Part shown: positions 8,596-16,753 of the stretch, piece after piece
How the letters are laid out: each line of letters opens with the position of its first letter
How positions within the stretch are numbered: the stretch's first letter is position 1
Source: Bacteroides nordii WAL 11050 = JCM 12987
GTDB taxonomy: Bacteria; Bacteroidota; Bacteroidia; Bacteroidales; Bacteroidaceae
Assembly (NCBI GenBank): GCA_000613465.1
Contig: BAJA01000009.1
Coordinates: forward strand, 89,704 to 153,703
DNA length: 64,000 nt
Direction of reading: 5' to 3'
The notes under the pieces: model-generated
The model's input: only the letters and a program-made list of their open reading frames with translations
Told to the model about the DNA's origin: nothing
Database searches by the model: none
Program-made: the position numbers and the translations under genes

Positions 8596-10376
8596 ATTAA
8601 GAAGCAAGCATTCATATTCTGTGCTACTCCGTTCTTCATTTGATAAGAGAAAGTAAGCTCATTGTTGGTGATCTCTGCTTCAAAACAATAGTTGCGGATA
8701 TCTTCGGGGAAGAGATTAATAAGTGTCCCCAACATAAGGTCGTGTGTGGCTATGATACCATTAGCCTGCAGTGCCATAAATTGCTTGATAAGGGCAAAAG
8801 AACCTTTTTGCTTATCGGTGGAATTTGTTCCTTTCAATATTTCGTCAAGGATGATGAATAGTTCTTCACCTGCATCGAGCTTATCGATGATAAGTTTCAG
8901 GCGTTTTAGTTCGGCAAAGAAATAAGATTCATTATCCGTAAGTGAATCGCTGGTGCGCAGACTGGTGATTAGGCGGGACGGATACAGTTTCATTTGTTTG
9001 GCCCATACAGGTGCACCTATGCAGGCTAATAGGTAGTTGATTCCTACTGTACGCAGGTACGTACTTTTCCCTGCCATGTTAGCCCCTGTGATGATGATGA
9101 AGAAAGGACGTTTGGCGATGTCTATATCATTGCATACACACTTATCACGGTTCATGAGTGGATGTCCCAATGCTTCCGCTTCCATAGAGAAGGGAGTAGA
9201 AGTAATTTGTGGGTAGATATACTCCGGATGGTTGTAAGCGAAAGTAGCTAATGAACAATAAGCATCCATTTCTCCGATAGCTTTGAGCCAGGATGGGAGT
9301 TCGGAAGCATGCTTTTCTTTCCAGGCTTCTATCCGCATAATCTGTCGTAATTCCCAGAAAAGAGCACCGTTCAGAACGAAAGACATCAGCATATTATTAC
9401 GTTGGTCAAGTGCATTCATTAAAGCAGTAAGTTTTTTAACAGCCTGTGAGGCGGTTTGTTTGTCACCACCTACAAGTTCCTTTATCTCCTGTAGTACAGC
9501 ACTGTGATATTCTTTTTCTTCAATGATATGAATGAGGCTGGCATAAGTAGCAAGTATCTGAAGCTTCTTTCCATAGAGTGCCTGCATCTTTGTTATTCCT
9601 CTTGAAAAGGCAAAGCTGAGAAGGAAGAAGCCAACAAAGATAATACCTGGTACTGTACCTGATACTATACCTGCTATGGCCAGTGTTATAAATATAATAT
9701 TAATAGCAGGAACGATGAAAGGAAGTGCCCGAAGGATAGCATGATTCCTATAATAACTGGGACTGTCGGCCCATGCTTTTATTTCCTCTTCATCGGCAGA
9801 TTTTCCTTTGTATAGCAGGCCGAGTATACGGAAACGCTGGCGCATCTTTAGTTCCGGGGCAAGTTCCCTTACAGCTTTCTGACGTTTTTCTATTTCAGCT
9901 TTATTTTCCAGATGGGTATTGAGCCAGGCAGCCAGCCGTTTTTTGCCTAAATCAGTTGAAGTACGGTTGATATACTGGAAAAGTGAACGTTCGCCAAACA
10001 CATCGAGGTCATATGAATAGAGATGTGCCGGATTGATAAATTCTTCTCCGCTGTCAAAAGAAGAGCTGTCGTATTCTATAGCCTGAAGTTCTTGCCGGTT
10101 TATTTCTATTTTCTTTTCGAGATACTCTTTTTGATAGAACAAACGATTATGTAACTTTACCAGAAAAAGGAAAGGGACGAAAGTAAGGGCAACCACACCT
10201 GTGATAACAATCCATCCATTGTCCCAGAAATGAATAACTCCTGCAATGCCGGCTACGAATAATATTAGTCTTAAAGTGCCAATACGGTAGATCTGTTGCT
10301 TTGCTTTTCCGAGTTTCTGCTCTGCACTCTTAATGATATCCTGATAAGTATTGATAATATTCTTTAGCTGTTCCAT
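8562..10376 (-). CDS. Membrane-anchored MutS-like ATPase
   Basis: 604-residue MutS-related protein. The C-terminal third is the MutS ABC-type ATPase: Walker A GANMAGKST (about residues 430-438), the SLTDNESYFFAELKRL region, Walker B LFIILDE (about 504-510), then GTNSTDKQKG and the ATHD switch histidine. The MutS lever/clamp region is shortened, and the mismatch-recognition domain I of true MutS is absent. Hydrophobic segments occur at about residues 33-70 (two helices) and 213-258 (two helices), so it should sit in the inner membrane. The length is well below the 850-900 residues of MutS. It is therefore not the housekeeping mismatch-repair protein; its role is unknown. Start supported by a short lead and a TACTTTTG promoter-like box on the - strand at about 10399-10406. 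No obvious operon partner. Confidence 0.88.
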   Translation of the reverse strand: MEQLKNIINTYQDIIKSAEQKLGKAKQQIYRIGTLRLILFVAGIAGVIHFWDNGWIVITGVVALTFVPFLFLVKLHNRLFYQKEYLEKKIEINRQELQAIEYDSSSFDSGEEFINPAHLYSYDLDVFGERSLFQYINRTSTDLGKKRLAAWLNTHLENKAEIEKRQKAVRELAPELKMRQRFRILGLLYKGKSADEEEIKAWADSPSYYRNHAILRALPFIVPAINIIFITLAIAGIVSGTVPGIIFVGFFLLSFAFSRGITKMQALYGKKLQILATYASLIHIIEEKEYHSAVLQEIKELVGGDKQTASQAVKKLTALMNALDQRNNMLMSFVLNGALFWELRQIMRIEAWKEKHASELPSWLKAIGEMDAYCSLATFAYNHPEYIYPQITSTPFSMEAEALGHPLMNRDKCVCNDIDIAKRPFFIIITGANMAGKSTYLRTVGINYLLACIGAPVWAKQMKLYPSRLITSLRTSDSLTDNESYFFAELKRLKLIIDKLDAGEELFIILDEILKGTNSTDKQKGSFALIKQFMALQANGIIATHDLMLGTLINLFPEDIRNYCFEAEITNNELTFSYQMKNGVAQNMNACFLMKKMGIAVIDD

Positions 10377-10563
10377 ATTATTTTATTTGTTTCTTACAAA
10401 AGTAGTATAATTAACAGGTAGCGTGTGTGGAGCTTGTTTTTGTCAATAGCAGATTTACTTTTTATTAACAAAAGCGGGCTGTTTCAGGAGAAAGTACCAA
10501 TATTGACCAGTAATGAGTGCTTCCCGCACGGGGAGATACTCACCACAGACAGAGTTATCGATC

Positions 10564-10786
10564 AGTAACGGAGATTATGGGCATATCTTTTTGGTGCCGG
10601 AAGTGTCCCTAAACGCCGCTGTTACCCTTGTCCGGTATTGTTTTCTGTCTTTCTCAGAAAGGAACGTTCTTTTTCCCGGTGCACAGCGTTGTTTTACATG
10701 TACATGTAAAACAACGCTACACACCGAGACATCATACATTACTCTACGAGATGGGGCTTTATTGATATCGGAGAAAGAGATAAATG
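10564..10786. repeat. Foldback interspersed repeat, copy 1
   Basis: About 220 bp, homologous along its length to 31921-32210. Its core is a near-perfect palindrome, TTGTTTTACATGTACATG against CATGTACATGTAAAACAA, flanked by CCGGTG and CACCG. Outside that, TCTTTCTC pairs with GAGAAAGA. Both strands stay open for long stretches. The - strand frame reads KAPSRRVMYDVSV, LHVHVKQRCAPGK and FLSEKD, and the same words recur in the second copy. Confidence 0.75.
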
Positions 10787-10818
10787 GTAATAACAGGCGC
10801 CATTTAGCACAAAACTGA

Positions 10819-10859
10819 ACGGTTTTGAGTGTATTTCACCACAGTAGCACAGAGTACTA
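10819..10859 (-). repeat. CTCTGTG-type interspersed repeat, copy 1
   Basis: Read on the - strand it is TAGTACTCTGTGCTACTGTG followed by GTGAAATACACTCAAAACCGT. The same sequence with small changes is at 29326-29378 and 32255-32305, always beside a copy of the 100-bp repeat. A further fragment AAACTCTGTGGTGAG is at 10976-10990. Confidence 0.7.
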
Positions 10860-10869
10860 TTTATCTGAT

Positions 10870-10967
10870 AAAACGCGAATTAACACAGAACGCAGATTAG
10901 AAGACTGTAGTTCTTTGTCATACATTTGTTTCCCTTTGCGAAAATCTGCGATCATCTGCGTTTCAAT
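10870..10967 (-). repeat. 100-bp interspersed repeat, copy b
   Basis: Member of the 100-bp family. Read on the - strand it starts ATTGAAACGCAGATGATCGC, then GATTTTCGCAAAGGGAAA, and contains CTACAGTCTTCTAATCTGCG. It is closest to the copy at 29225-29317, which lies in the opposite orientation. Confidence 0.75.
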
Positions 10968-11157
10968 AAAGATTTAAACTCTGTGGTGAGTTTTGCTAAT
11001 GTCTATTCAAAATGGCCAACTACTGGTTTACATTAACAATTAACACCCCAGTCAAGCTTTTCTTTCTTTTTTTAGAAATTTTCGACTGAAAAACTTGCTT
11101 CAATTCGTCAAATGATGTAACTTTCCAAACGATTAATGCTGTAGATAGGAGGTACTT

Positions 11158-11790
11158 ATGAAAAAACTGTGGATTATTTGTTTACTGAGTATTGTGGGAC
11201 TGCCTCTGGTTGCACAGAACATTGTTTATTCCAACCTGAAAGATTTACTGGCTCATGATGGCGATACAGTGACGGCTTTGAAAATAGAAAAGCGAACTAA
11301 AAATAATATTTCATTGTCCGGAGGAGCTGATTATAAGATCAGTGCTGATACTGACAAATCATTGTGCAAATATCTGAAGAAGCGTTGTTTTGCTGTACAA
11401 GAAGATACATCTCTTTACATCAATTGCAAGAAACTGCGTTATAAGCGCCTTCGTTTTGGTGGATGGTATGCTCCTGCCATGTGGGTAAATGGAAACATCT
11501 TTTTTAGTGCCATTCCAATTGGAGTCGTTGCAGCAAGTTCTTCGGTTACAATGGATGTCACATTGGGAGGAGTGGTCGGTGATGCCATAGCTGCTTCCAG
11601 TCTGGTTTCCAAGCGTGTATATTATGAGATTGATGCTACCACCGGGAAAATAGACTTTGTAGGACGAGATCGGATGTGTGCTTTGTTGGATTTCTATCCG
11701 GAATGGAAGGAAGCTTATCTGAACGAAAACAGTGAATCTGCCGAGACTACCGGAAAGTATCTTAGGTTACTTAAAACTGCAAAGAAATAA
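11158..11790 (+). CDS. Small secreted protein of unknown function
   Basis: 210 residues, not recognised with confidence. A clear signal peptide (MKKLWIICLLSIVGLPLVAQ) points to export. The mature part begins NIVYSNLKDLLAHDGDTVTALKIEKR. It has a middle stretch rich in Gly/Ala/Ser/Val (about residues 118-145, IPIGVVAASSSV to VVGDAIAASSLV) that could be a membrane-associated or glycine-zipper-like segment. Four cysteines are in the mature part, two close together around CKYLKKRC. The start is supported by a strong Shine-Dalgarno sequence, AGGAGGT, 5 bp before the ATG, which is unusual in this window. It stands alone, 114 bp before the hut operon on the same strand, and need not be related to it. 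Confidence 0.75.
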   Translation: MKKLWIICLLSIVGLPLVAQNIVYSNLKDLLAHDGDTVTALKIEKRTKNNISLSGGADYKISADTDKSLCKYLKKRCFAVQEDTSLYINCKKLRYKRLRFGGWYAPAMWVNGNIFFSAIPIGVVAASSSVTMDVTLGGVVGDAIAASSLVSKRVYYEIDATTGKIDFVGRDRMCALLDFYPEWKEAYLNENSESAETTGKYLRLLKTAKK

Positions 11791-11904
11791 TCTTTTTGAT
11801 AATAAATGTCTTGAAATCTTTGTGATTTCCTTCCTTTTTCCTATCTTGCGAAGAGTTATCAAGCTGTAAATTATGACAGTTTGTAATCCTTAATCCTTGT
11901 TATT

Positions 11905-13893
11905 ATGAAAATGACTCTCTGCAACACTTTACCTGCCTATCCAAATTTTGTAGAAGGTATACGGCGGGCACCGGATCGTGGTTATACGCTTACTCCGGCG
12001 CAGACAGCTACTGCTTTGAAGAATGCCTTGCGCTACATTCCTACAGAATTTCATGAACAACTGGCTCCTGAATTTATGGAGGAGCTCCGTACGCGTGGAA
12101 GAATTTATGGTTATCGTTTCCGTCCCGAAGGCGACTTGAAAGCTAAATCTATTGATGAATACCGGGGCAAATGCATCGAAGGTAAAGCTTTCCAGGTGAT
12201 GATTGATAATAATCTTTGCTTTGACATTGCCCTCTATCCTTATGAACTTGTTACTTATGGCGAGACCGGACAAGTGTGTCAGAACTGGATGCAATATCGC
12301 CTTATTAAACAGTATCTTGAAGAACTGACTCAGGACCAAACTCTTGTAGTAGAATCAGGGCATCCGCTGGGGCTTTTCCGTTCACGTCCTGATGCTCCCC
12401 GGGTAATTATTACCAATGCGATGATGGTAGGGCAGTTTGATAATCAGCATGATTGGCATGTGGCTATGCAAATGGGAGTGGCCAATTATGGCCAGATGAC
12501 TGCCGGTGGCTGGATGTATATCGGACCACAAGGGATTGTACATGGTACCTTTAACACTTTGTTGAATGCCGGTCGTATGAAACTTGGTATTCCTCAGGAT
12601 AAGGATTTGCGGGGGCATCTGTTTGTGTCTTCCGGTTTGGGAGGTATGAGTGGTGCTCAGCCCAAGGCAGCAGAGATTGCTGGTGCAGCTTGTATTGTGG
12701 CCGAGGTAGATGCTTCCCGTATTGAAACCCGGTATGAGCAAGGGTGGGTAGGGCATGTGACAGATAATATGGGTGAAGCTTACCGTATGGCATGGGAAGC
12801 CATGCAACAGGATGAACCTTGTTCTGTGGCCTATCATGGTAATGTAGTCGACCTTTTGGAATATGCCGAAAGAGAAAATATACCTATTGAGTTGCTTTCC
12901 GATCAGACCTCTTGTCATGCTGTTTATGAAGGTGGTTATTGCCCGGCCGGACTAACATTTGAGGAACGGACGCGTCTCTTACATGAATCTCCCGAAAAGT
13001 TTCGCTCTTTGGTAGATATTTCGCTCCGCCGTCATTTCGAAGTGATCAAAAAACTGGTAGCCCGTGGCACCTACTTTTTTGATTATGGAAACTCTTTCAT
13101 GAAAGCTATTTATGATGCCGGGGTTCGGGAGATTTCGCGTAATGGGGTGGATGAGAAAGATGGTTTTATCTGGCCCAGTTATGTAGAAGATATCATGGGG
13201 CCGGAGTTGTTTGATTACGGTTATGGTCCTTTCCGTTGGGTGTGCCTGAGTGGCAAACATGAAGACTTGATAAAGACTGACCGTGCTGCAATGGAGTGCA
13301 TGGATGTGAATCGTCGTGGTCAGGACCTGGATAATTATAACTGGATACGTGATGCCGAAAAGAACCGTTTGGTAGTCGGTACACAGGCACGTATCCTTTA
13401 TCAGGATGCGTTAGGGAGAATGAAGATAGCACTCCGTTTCAATGAAATGGTACGTCGGGGTGAAGTGGGGCCTATTATGCTGGGGCGTGATCATCATGAT
13501 GTCAGTGGGACCGATTCACCTTTTCGTGAAACCTCTAATATAAAAGATGGTAGTAATGTAATGGCAGACATGGCCGTACAGTGTTTTGCGGGTAATTGTG
13601 CCCGGGGTATGAGTCTTGTCGCGTTGCACAATGGAGGTGGTGTGGGTATTGGAAAAGCGATAAACGGAGGTTTTGGTATGGTGTGCGATGGCAGTGAACG
13701 GGTGGATGAGATATTACGTTCGGCAATGCTTTGGGATGTGATGGGCGGTGTGGCTCGTCGCTCATGGGCACGCAATGAACACGCTATGGAAACAAGTGAA
13801 ACGTTTAACAAGACACATGGAGAGAACTATCATATAACGATGCCTTATGTTGCAGATGAAAAACTGATTAATAAATTAATAACCGAACTATGA
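11905..13893 (+). CDS. hutU: Urocanate hydratase
   Basis: 662-residue urocanase. It converts urocanate to 4-imidazolone-5-propionate in the cytoplasm, the second step of histidine degradation, with tightly bound NAD+. The NAD-binding part has YIGPQGIVHGTFNT and SSGLGGMSGAQPKAA. The conserved active-site region GYGPFRWVCLSGKHEDL contains the catalytic-type Cys447. GRDHHDVSGTDSPFRET and ALHNGGGVGIGKAINGGFG near the C-terminus are also family hallmarks. At about 660 residues it belongs to the longer urocanase form rather than the roughly 555-residue form of Pseudomonas. It is the first gene of a compact five-gene hut operon. The stop overlaps the next start by 4 bp (ATGA). No HutC-type regulator is in the window. 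Confidence 0.97.
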   Translation: MKMTLCNTLPAYPNFVEGIRRAPDRGYTLTPAQTATALKNALRYIPTEFHEQLAPEFMEELRTRGRIYGYRFRPEGDLKAKSIDEYRGKCIEGKAFQVMIDNNLCFDIALYPYELVTYGETGQVCQNWMQYRLIKQYLEELTQDQTLVVESGHPLGLFRSRPDAPRVIITNAMMVGQFDNQHDWHVAMQMGVANYGQMTAGGWMYIGPQGIVHGTFNTLLNAGRMKLGIPQDKDLRGHLFVSSGLGGMSGAQPKAAEIAGAACIVAEVDASRIETRYEQGWVGHVTDNMGEAYRMAWEAMQQDEPCSVAYHGNVVDLLEYAERENIPIELLSDQTSCHAVYEGGYCPAGLTFEERTRLLHESPEKFRSLVDISLRRHFEVIKKLVARGTYFFDYGNSFMKAIYDAGVREISRNGVDEKDGFIWPSYVEDIMGPELFDYGYGPFRWVCLSGKHEDLIKTDRAAMECMDVNRRGQDLDNYNWIRDAEKNRLVVGTQARILYQDALGRMKIALRFNEMVRRGEVGPIMLGRDHHDVSGTDSPFRETSNIKDGSNVMADMAVQCFAGNCARGMSLVALHNGGGVGIGKAINGGFGMVCDGSERVDEILRSAMLWDVMGGVARRSWARNEHAMETSETFNKTHGENYHITMPYVADEKLINKLITEL

Positions 13894-14792
13894 GCTGGAA
13901 TAAAATCATTGAGTGCGTCCCTAACTTTAGTGAAGGACGCGATTTAGAGAAAATAGATAAAATTATATCCCCTTTCCGTGCACGTGCCGGAGTAAAGCTG
14001 CTCGATTATAGTAATGATGAAGATCATAACCGTCTGGTGGTGACTCTTGTTGGAGAGCCGGAGGCATTGCGTGATGCCATCATAGAGGCAGTTGGAGTGG
14101 CTGTCGCATTGATTGATCTGAACCATCATACAGGGCAACATCCTCGCATGGGAGCAGTAGATGTCATTCCTTTTATTCCGATAAAGAATACAACGATGGA
14201 TGAAGCTGTTGCACTTTCCAAAGAAGTGGGGGCAAAGGTGGCAGAACTTTATGGGCTCCCTGTCTTCTTATATGAGAAATCAGCTTCTGCCCCTCATCGT
14301 GAGAATCTGGCTGCTGTTCGCAAAGGTGAATTTGAGGGTATGGCAGCGAAGATAAAACTTCCCGAATGGACGCCTGATTTTGGTCCGGCCGAGCGACATC
14401 CAACAGCAGGAACTGTAGCTATTGGTGCACGTATGCCATTGGTAGCGTATAATATTAATCTGAGTACCCCTAACCTGGAGATAGCTCATGATATTGCTAA
14501 AAAGATTCGTTTCATTGGTGGTGGACTTCGTTATTGTAAGGCAATGGGAGTCGAATTGAAGGACCGGGGGATCACACAAGTATCTATCAATATGACCGAT
14601 TATACGAAGACTGCTCTTTATCGTGCTTTTGAGCTGGTACGTATCGAGGCCCGGCGTTATGGGGTGAGTATTGTTGGTAGTGAAATTATTGGTCTTGTTC
14701 CGATGGAGGCATTGATTGATACTGCTTCTTATTATCTCGGTTTGGAGAACTTCTCTATGCAACAAGTACTTGAAGCACGAATTATGGAATGA
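13890..14792 (+). CDS. Glutamate formimidoyltransferase (FTCD N-terminal part)
   Basis: 300-residue protein matching the formiminotransferase half of the vertebrate bifunctional FTCD. It transfers the formimino group from N-formimino-L-glutamate to tetrahydrofolate, giving glutamate and 5-formimino-THF. The start CVPNFSEGRDLEKID is the family signature. DEDHNRLVVTLVGEP, HHTGQHPRMGAVDVIPFIP and FVxLYEKSA-like segments (VFLYEKSASAPHRENLAA) follow, with VAYNINLSTPNLEIAHDIA beginning the second subdomain. The cyclodeaminase half is encoded separately two genes downstream, so the two activities are split in this organism. Its start overlaps the hutU stop by 4 bp. It ends 51 bp before hutI. Confidence 0.95.
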   Translation: MSWNKIIECVPNFSEGRDLEKIDKIISPFRARAGVKLLDYSNDEDHNRLVVTLVGEPEALRDAIIEAVGVAVALIDLNHHTGQHPRMGAVDVIPFIPIKNTTMDEAVALSKEVGAKVAELYGLPVFLYEKSASAPHRENLAAVRKGEFEGMAAKIKLPEWTPDFGPAERHPTAGTVAIGARMPLVAYNINLSTPNLEIAHDIAKKIRFIGGGLRYCKAMGVELKDRGITQVSINMTDYTKTALYRAFELVRIEARRYGVSIVGSEIIGLVPMEALIDTASYYLGLENFSMQQVLEARIME

Positions 14793-14843
14793 TATATGGA
14801 ACGTAGATTAAGGGTCATTTACGTTCTAAAATACTAAATAAGT

Positions 14844-16097
14844 ATGAGTGAAAACCTGATTATATTTAATGCAAAGATTGTGACTCCCCTCGGCTTTTCC
14901 GCCCGGAAGGGTAAGGAGATGTCACAACTGCAGATTATTGAAAACGGTACGGTAGAAGTTACTGATGGTATTATTACTTACGTTGGGCAGAACCGCGGTG
15001 AAGAGCGTGATGGTTATTATCATCACTATTGGCACTATAATGCCCGTGGCAAGTGTTTATTGCCTGGTTTTGTTGATTCGCATACCCATTTTGTTTTTGC
15101 AGGTGAACGTGCAGAAGAATTCTCCTGGCGTTTGAAAGGAGAAAGTTATATGTCCATAATGCAACGCGGAGGGGGTATTGCCAGTACGGTGAAGGCTACC
15201 CGTGAGCAAAACTTTGTCAAGATGCGTTCCAAAGCTGAAGGCTTTTTGAGAAAAATGAGTGTAATGGGGGTTACTACCGTAGAAGGAAAGAGCGGTTACG
15301 GGCTTAATCGTGACACTGAGTTACTGCAACTGAAAGTAATGCGTAGCTTGAACAACGATGAGCATAAGCGAGTGGATATTGTATCCACTTTTCTGGGGGC
15401 GCATGCTTTGCCGCCGGAGTATACAGGACGGGAGGATGAATATATTAATTTCCTGATTCATGAAATGCTTCCCATTATCCGGCAAAACGAACTCGCCGAA
15501 TGTTGTGACGTTTTTTGTGAACAAGGGGTTTTCTCGATAGAACAGTCCCGTCGTTTGCTTACAGCCGCACGTGATCAAGGTTTCCTGCTGAAACTTCATG
15601 CGGATGAAATCGTTTCGCTCGGAGGGGCCGAGTTAGCCGCTGAACTGAATGCTTTGTCTGCCGATCATCTGTTACATGCTTCTGATACTGGTATCCGTGC
15701 AATGGCTGAAGCCGGAGTGGTAGCTACCTTGTTGCCTCTGACTGCTTTTGCGCTGAAAGAACCTTATGCCCGTGCCCGTGATATGTTGGATGCCGGTTGT
15801 GCCGTGGCTTTAGCTACAGATTTGAATCCGGGCAGCTGTTTTTCCGGTTCTATCCCACTAACCTTTGCGCTTGCCTGTATTTACATGGGCTTTACCATTG
15901 AGGAAGCTATTACTGCATTAACTTTGAACGGAGCTGCTGCATTGAACCGTGCCGACCGCATTGGTAGTATTGAAGTTGGCAAACAAGGTGACTTCGTGGT
16001 TCTGGACTCAACGGACTATAATATTCTACCTTATTATATAGGTATGAATTGTGTGAATACAACGATAAAGAGAGGTGTTCTTTATCCTGTAGTTTAA
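14844..16097 (+). CDS. hutI: Imidazolonepropionase
   Basis: 417-residue metal-dependent amidohydrolase. It hydrolyses 4-imidazolone-5-propionate to N-formimino-L-glutamate, the third step of histidine degradation. The metal-binding H-x-H is in LPGFVDSHTHFVFAGERAEE. Further ligand regions are the His of FLGAHALPPEY, the His of LKLHADEI and the Asp of ALATDLNPGS. VEGKSGYGL is a family motif. Length is normal (400-420). No signal peptide, so cytoplasmic. It is the middle gene of the hut operon. Its TAA stop at 16095-16097 overlaps an ATG at 16097 that is a possible but less likely start of the next gene. Confidence 0.97.
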   Translation: MSENLIIFNAKIVTPLGFSARKGKEMSQLQIIENGTVEVTDGIITYVGQNRGEERDGYYHHYWHYNARGKCLLPGFVDSHTHFVFAGERAEEFSWRLKGESYMSIMQRGGGIASTVKATREQNFVKMRSKAEGFLRKMSVMGVTTVEGKSGYGLNRDTELLQLKVMRSLNNDEHKRVDIVSTFLGAHALPPEYTGREDEYINFLIHEMLPIIRQNELAECCDVFCEQGVFSIEQSRRLLTAARDQGFLLKLHADEIVSLGGAELAAELNALSADHLLHASDTGIRAMAEAGVVATLLPLTAFALKEPYARARDMLDAGCAVALATDLNPGSCFSGSIPLTFALACIYMGFTIEEAITALTLNGAAALNRADRIGSIEVGKQGDFVVLDSTDYNILPYYIGMNCVNTTIKRGVLYPVV

Positions 16098-16123
16098 TGA
16101 TAAAACTAAAAAATAAGATCATC

Positions 16124-16753
16124 ATGTTAGTAGATTTGAAAGTAACGGATTTTCTGAATAAAGTAGCCGGAAGTGATCCTGTACCCGGTGGTGGTAGTGT
16201 AGCAGCTCTCAATGGGGCTATTGCATCTGCTTTGGCAGCTATGGTAGCAGGCTTGACTATTGGTAAAAAGGGCTATGAAGATACCGGGGAAATCATGAAG
16301 CATATTCAGACTCTCGCTCTTACACAGAAAACGGGATTTGTGGTTGATATTGATCGAGATTCTGAAGCATATAATAAAGTATTTGATTGTTTTAAATTAC
16401 CCAAAAGTACAGATGAAGAAAAAAAAATCCGCAGTGCTGCCATTCAGGAAGCTACAAAGTTTGCTGCCCTTGTCCCTATGCAGGTAGCCCGTAATGCTTA
16501 CGAACTAATGGGTATTATTGCTGATGTAGCTAAAATGGGGAATCGTAATGCGGTGACCGACGCTTGTGTAGCCATGATATCCGCTCGTTCGGCTGTGTTG
16601 GCGGCCTTGATGAACGTCCGTATTAATCTTGGTTCGCTCAAAGATAGAACCTTTGTAGAACAGTTACAGTCTGAGGCGGATGAACTGGAGCGTAAAGCCT
16701 GTATCAAAGAGAAAGAGTTACTGGATGCTATCAACCAAGATTTAAGAATATGA
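16124..16753 (+). CDS. Methenyl-THF cyclohydrolase / formimino-THF cyclodeaminase (FTCD C-terminal part)
   Basis: 209-residue alpha-helical protein of the FTCD C-terminal / FchA family. It converts 5-formimino-THF to 5,10-methenyl-THF with release of ammonia, completing the hut pathway. Signature: LNKVAGSDPVPGGGSVAAL NGAIASAL at residues 10-37, where the glycine-rich PGGGS loop binds folate. IDRDSEAYNKVF and GNRNAVTDACVAM are also conserved. I chose ATG 16124 (MLVDLKVTDF) because it gives the family's normal N-terminus. In-frame ATGs at 16097 and 16049 would add 9 or 25 residues and overlap hutI. The stop overlaps the hutH start by 4 bp, so translation is probably coupled. Confidence 0.93.
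   Translation: MLVDLKVTDFLNKVAGSDPVPGGGSVAALNGAIASALAAMVAGLTIGKKGYEDTGEIMKHIQTLALTQKTGFVVDIDRDSEAYNKVFDCFKLPKSTDEEKKIRSAAIQEATKFAALVPMQVARNAYELMGIIADVAKMGNRNAVTDACVAMISARSAVLAALMNVRINLGSLKDRTFVEQLQSEADELERKACIKEKELLDAINQDLRI

Larger units (their letters stand above)
10377..11157. other. 781-bp intergenic region made mostly of repeats
   Basis: No convincing gene. It holds the divergent promoters of the MutS-like gene and the small secreted protein, and in between a short motif TTCCCGCACGGGGAG (about 10519-10533, also at 29192-29205), a foldback repeat (10564-10786), a CTCTGTG-type repeat (10819-10859 and 10976-10990) and a copy of the 100-bp repeat (10870-10967). The last 150 bp before 11158 contain no repeat that I can see. 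Confidence 0.7.

Noticed and set aside
10513..10818. Open frame of 101 codons on the + strand upstream of the small secreted protein
   Set aside because: It lies almost wholly within the foldback repeat and its matching frame in the second copy is explained by repeat homology. No start-site support or family features; reported as part of the repeat finding instead.
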